From assembly GCA_964342825.1 (NCBI GenBank), contig CAYFHO010000111.1:1-10819 (forward strand): a stretch of 10,819 nt of DNA. Direction: 5' to 3'. Of this stretch, positions 7,940 to 10,819 are shown piece after piece. The notes under the pieces were generated by a model, which was not told the DNA's origin, did not search any database, and saw only the letters and a list, made by a program, of their open reading frames with translations. Within the stretch, counting starts at the first letter, position 1; every line of letters starts with the position of its first letter. This stretch comes from AAA164-E04 sp964342825 (GTDB taxonomy: Bacteria > Verrucomicrobiota > Verrucomicrobiia > Limisphaerales > AAA164-E04). The translations under genes and the position numbers were made by a program.

Positions 7940-8881
7940 ATGCACAAGACTGAAAACCGAAACAGGAAGATCCACGGGTTGCTTTTGTCAGTTGGGATCA
8001 CATTTTTAGGGGCGTTTGAATTATTGTCTGCGCAGGCATTCACCCTGACAGACTCCGGCAATCACCAACTGGATATCCACATCGGGGACAAACCTGTTGG
8101 ACGGTATATGTTTGGACATGATCCATCTACTCCAGAATCACTCCACCAAACCTACAAACCTTTCCTGCACATTATCGATCCTGAAACCAAAAAACCCATT
8201 ACCAAGGGACCAGGAGGTCAGTTTACTCATCACCGAGGGATTTACCTTGGATGGAACAGACTGACGACCGATGAGGGAAGATTTGATTTATGGCACATGA
8301 ACAAAGGATTACAAATACACCGGTCCTTTGAGGAGAAAAACATAACACCTCAAAGTGCATCTTTCACTTCCAATGTTCACTGGATCGTCGCTGGAGAGAA
8401 AGTAGTCATTGATGAAATGCGAACCATGACATTTACACATGATGGGCTTCCCGAAACCATCGCCATCGTCGACCTCACCACAGAATTATCCCCGATGGTC
8501 AATCTGGAACTCAACGGAGATCCAGAGCACGCTGGTGTTCAATATCGCCCCGCTAATGAAGTGGATAAGAAAGCTACGAAATATCTGTTTCCAAAAGAAG
8601 GGCAAGATCCGCGTAAGGATTTCAACCTGCCCTGGGTGAATGAGTATTATGAGTTGAACGGTAAAGGATATTCCGTCACCCATATGAACCATCCAGATAA
8701 TCCAAAGCCATCCAGATATTCTGCCTATCGCAATTACGGGCGTTTCGGGGCCTTTTTCACCAAATCTCTGGATAAAGGCGAAAAATTGACCCTCAAATAT
8801 CGATTTGCCATCAGGAAGGGGAAACCTGAGGATCGCAGTGAAATCCAGGAAGATTATACTAAATGGATTTCGAAAAACTGA
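7940..8881 (+). CDS. Secreted DUF6807 family protein (database name 'PmoA family', not methane monooxygenase)
   Basis: Secreted protein of unknown function, 313 residues from the ATG at 7940. The frame opens with a TTG at 7904, but the ATG is preferred because it gives a cleaner Sec signal: basic N-terminus HKTENRNRK, hydrophobic core GLLLSVGITFLGAF and cleavage near SAQA-FT (about residue 33). Family signatures: KPFLHIIDP (73-81), QFTHHRGIYLGWN (94-106) with the His-His-Arg cluster, DPEHAGVQYRP (194-204), VTHMNHPDNP (246-255) and YRNYGRFGAFF (263-273). The conserved His, Asp and Arg could form a polar active or metal site, which is inference. Relatives are often called methane oxygenase PmoA, but nothing here resembles the membrane subunit of particulate methane monooxygenase. 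It is divergent from the DUF1553-DUF1501 operon and ends 6 bases from the ClC gene tail to tail. Most relatives occur near sugar- or polysaccharide-degradation genes. Confidence 0.85.
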   Translation: MHKTENRNRKIHGLLLSVGITFLGAFELLSAQAFTLTDSGNHQLDIHIGDKPVGRYMFGHDPSTPESLHQTYKPFLHIIDPETKKPITKGPGGQFTHHRGIYLGWNRLTTDEGRFDLWHMNKGLQIHRSFEEKNITPQSASFTSNVHWIVAGEKVVIDEMRTMTFTHDGLPETIAIVDLTTELSPMVNLELNGDPEHAGVQYRPANEVDKKATKYLFPKEGQDPRKDFNLPWVNEYYELNGKGYSVTHMNHPDNPKPSRYSAYRNYGRFGAFFTKSLDKGEKLTLKYRFAIRKGKPEDRSEIQEDYTKWISKN

Positions 8882-8887
8882 TGAAGC

Positions 8888-10633
8888 TTAAACATCTTCC
8901 GTATATTCTTTAGTGATAGCAACCTCTCTGCGGAGAAGGTCATGAAGAGTCACGATACCGATCAATCGTTTTCCTCCAGGTTTAACCAGCCCCACCAAGC
9001 CGGATGCTGATTCAATAAGCGAGAACTGTAATTCGCGAATACTCTGAGAAGGGTTACAGGTCACCAGCGGTGTTAATTTGGGCTCTCTCTTTTCAAGGAG
9101 TGACTCCATGGCTTCTTCGCGCGTGAGCACCCCCTGAATTTCATTATCCACCACAACTGGAAAGCGCAGATAGGGATATTCTTCCAGCGTTTCAGATAAG
9201 GCTTTTGGAGATAAGTCTTTGATGATAACTGGTGAAAAATTGGCAATCGCCGAAACTGGAAGTTGCTGCCAACTCTTGAGATCACGTGGAGGAATGACAT
9301 GCTCCAACTGGTGACCATCCTGCTCAAGGAGCTCTTCATAAAAGTTGGATTTGCAAAACTTATGACTAACTGCGGTACTGATTAATGCGCCCAGCATCAA
9401 GGCGGGAACCAGATAAAATTCATTGGTCATCTCGAATACAATCAAGATCCCGGTGACGGGTGCTCGAACCACAGCTCCGAGGCAGGCACTCATGCCAACA
9501 ACGGCCAAGGTAATCTGAGCCTCGGGTGTGAGATCAACAAATAAACCAAACAATCCCGTCATTAATACTCCGGTCATACCCCCAAAAAAGAGGGTCGGTG
9601 AAAAAATTCCGCCACACCCACCCATTCCGTAGCAAGCAATGGTGGCGATTAATTTTCCGACCAAGAGCAATCCCGCCACTTTCCAACTGAATGGACTCGT
9701 TAAAGCAGCATTTAGATCCTCATAACCAACTCCAAATACCCCAAGATGTCCCTGTCCTGTTTCTGCTTTGGTATAAACAAAAATCCAAACAGCTATCCCC
9801 CATGCAACAAAAGCACCTATCGCTGGCCTGATCCAGACAGGTATACGGCTCATTTTTTTACTCGCCGCCCTGAGCCCGATACTTGATTTCTGGAAAAAAA
9901 CACCCACTAAAGCAGCCACCGCAGCGACAACAGGCGTCAATAGATAAATCAGCCAGTCAGGTGATCCCACTGCTGATATTTCCAGGGCAGGATGTTTTTC
10001 AGAAAGTGAATGCACCGCAAAAGCTCCGATCACGGAAGCAAGGAGTACGCTTCCAAGGAATCGACTGTTGAGGTCCTGAACAATTTCTTCCAAAACAAAA
10101 GTAATCGCAGCCAGGGGGGTATTAAAGGCAGCCGCCAACCCCGCCGCCGCGCCTGAGGAAGCTGCGTGTCGTCTGTTTTGTTTGGGTTCTCCCAATAACC
10201 CAGCCACATTGGAAGCCACTCCGCTGGCCAACTGAACACTTGGTCCCTCCCGTCCTAGACTGCAGCCACCACCGATGCTCAGGATTCCTGCTACAAATTT
10301 AACCCAGGTAACCTTCCAGGGGACATGACCAAAATCTCCCCAAAAAGCCAGCTTGAGTTGCGGGATTCCACTTCCCGCCGCATCTTTACAAAAATTTGAT
10401 AACAGGAATCCTACAACCAGCGAAGTGCCCATGATCGAACAGAAACTGCCAATCAGAAATGTCCTGGTTGAAAATGTTGAGAAGTGCTCAATGGTGAAGC
10501 CAAAAACAAATTGAATGGATTTGTGAAAGGCAACCGCAGCAACACCGGCTGTGATACCATAAATACAAGTCAACACGATGGATCGTGTTTTCTTGGGCAA
10601 TTTTCGCAAGTAACGTGCGATGAATTCCGTCAT
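8888..10633 (-). CDS. ClC-type chloride/proton antiporter with C-terminal CBS pair
   Basis: Integral membrane chloride transporter, 581 residues: a ClC core (about 15-425) and two cytoplasmic CBS domains (about 457-515 and 520-575) that in relatives bind nucleotides and modulate transport. Anion-pathway motifs: GSGIP (87-91) with the central serine S88; GREGP (127-131) with the gating glutamate E129 (ClC-ec1 E148); GGIFSP (341-346); and Y432 in NFYEELL, matching ClC-ec1 Y445. FNTPLAAITFVLEE (170-183) aligns residue for residue with ClC-ec1, placing E183 at the internal proton glutamate E203, so exchange rather than channel activity is predicted. Its role is probably pH or chloride homeostasis. 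The gene appears monocistronic. The ATG is chosen from the N-terminus length and the absence of a better upstream start; no Shine-Dalgarno is present, and an interrupted dyad abuts the start codon. Confidence 0.95.
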   Translation of the reverse strand: MTEFIARYLRKLPKKTRSIVLTCIYGITAGVAAVAFHKSIQFVFGFTIEHFSTFSTRTFLIGSFCSIMGTSLVVGFLLSNFCKDAAGSGIPQLKLAFWGDFGHVPWKVTWVKFVAGILSIGGGCSLGREGPSVQLASGVASNVAGLLGEPKQNRRHAASSGAAAGLAAAFNTPLAAITFVLEEIVQDLNSRFLGSVLLASVIGAFAVHSLSEKHPALEISAVGSPDWLIYLLTPVVAAVAALVGVFFQKSSIGLRAASKKMSRIPVWIRPAIGAFVAWGIAVWIFVYTKAETGQGHLGVFGVGYEDLNAALTSPFSWKVAGLLLVGKLIATIACYGMGGCGGIFSPTLFFGGMTGVLMTGLFGLFVDLTPEAQITLAVVGMSACLGAVVRAPVTGILIVFEMTNEFYLVPALMLGALISTAVSHKFCKSNFYEELLEQDGHQLEHVIPPRDLKSWQQLPVSAIANFSPVIIKDLSPKALSETLEEYPYLRFPVVVDNEIQGVLTREEAMESLLEKREPKLTPLVTCNPSQSIRELQFSLIESASGLVGLVKPGGKRLIGIVTLHDLLRREVAITKEYTEDV

Positions 10634-10666
10634 CTCAGGTAGGGCATCATTGATGATTCAACTGAG
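10634..10666 (-). promoter_or_regulatory. Concentric dyad / possible leader hairpin abutting the ClC start codon
   Basis: CTCAG (10634-10638) and CTGAG (10662-10666) are inverted repeats sharing their centre (10650) with the inner palindrome CATCA-T-TGATG (10645-10655); one further T-A pair makes 11 of 16 positions complementary. Read in the transcript, the outer stem ends at the base just before the ATG. It could be an operator site or an RNA hairpin covering the ribosome entry region; the inner stem would be four pairs with a three-base loop, so the RNA form is only moderately stable. Confidence 0.4.
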
Positions 10667-10776
10667 GTTTACAAGATTTCAAAGGTATGAGGTGCGATTG
10701 TTTCTTTGGAAAATGATTTAGCAAGCGATCAAGACGATAAATCCAGAATTTTTAGATGGATAATCTCCCTGAGATC

Positions 10777-10819
10777 CTACTTACCTTCAGGCAACCCTCT
10801 CTTATTTAATTCGAGGAAT
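10777..10819 (-). CDS. Possible C-terminal end of an upstream gene (13 codons, cut by window edge)
   Basis: One minus-strand frame stays open from the right edge (first full codon at 10818) to a TAG at 10777-10779, reading FLELNKRGLPEGK. The composition is plausible for a protein tail, but 13 codons is far too short to identify a family, and the other two frames stop sooner. Just past the stop there is a weak stem around 10762-10776 (GATCTC/GAGATT with a 3-base loop, one G-U pair) without a following T run. If real, the gene is on the same strand as the ClC gene and 143 bases upstream of it. Confidence 0.2.
   Translation of the reverse strand, partial: FLELNKRGLPEGK

Noticed and set aside
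7940..8881. Reading the DUF6807 gene as a methane monooxygenase subunit
   Set aside because: The 'PmoA' family label is a naming coincidence: this is a secreted soluble protein with one N-terminal signal, not a multi-helix membrane subunit, and no pmoB or pmoC is nearby.
1..10819. Mobile element, prophage, CRISPR or defence island
   Set aside because: No transposase, integrase, repeat array, tRNA attachment site or known defence domain was seen, and composition looks even across the window.

Overview
The window looks like a chromosomal segment of a PVC-superphylum bacterium, most likely Verrucomicrobiota or Planctomycetota. The main reason is the adjacent pair of a PSCyt1/DUF1549/DUF1553 cytochrome-type protein and a Tat-exported DUF1501 protein, a combination massively expanded in those phyla, next to a DUF6807 ('PmoA-like') secreted protein also common there. 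Base composition looks even and moderate throughout. There is no tRNA, rRNA, CRISPR array, insertion sequence, integrase or other sign of a mobile element. Six genes are complete, one is cut by the left edge, and the right edge may carry a few codons of another.

Layout. (1) 1-2619, minus strand: a two-gene tripartite-efflux operon, with a lipoprotein periplasmic adaptor (1426-2619) followed 14 bases later by the N-terminal part of an RND inner-membrane pump (1-1411, running off the left edge). (2) 2794-3783, plus strand: a WecA/TagO-type undecaprenyl-phosphate sugar-1-phosphate transferase, divergent from the efflux operon and overlapping the next gene tail to tail by 11 bases. (3) 3773-7811, minus strand: a two-gene operon of the DUF1553 cytochrome-like protein, then the DUF1501 protein. 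(4) 7940-8881, plus strand: a secreted DUF6807 protein, divergent from that operon across a 128-base spacer that holds a concentric interrupted dyad. (5) 8888-10633, minus strand: a ClC-type chloride/proton antiporter with two C-terminal CBS domains, with another concentric dyad directly against its start codon.

How they work together. The adaptor and RND pump form a drug or small-molecule export system whose outer-membrane channel is not in view. The DUF1553-DUF1501 operon and the divergent DUF6807 gene look like an extracytoplasmic catabolic or redox module, possibly co-regulated through the shared spacer; its substrate cannot be read from the sequence. The glycosyltransferase and the ClC antiporter appear to be stand-alone housekeeping genes. 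Six of the seven starts lack a recognisable Shine-Dalgarno sequence. I found no clearly unprecedented multi-gene system. The best leads are the two dyads, the DUF1553/DUF1501/DUF6807 grouping, and an Asp-to-Asn change in a conserved motif of the glycosyltransferase.
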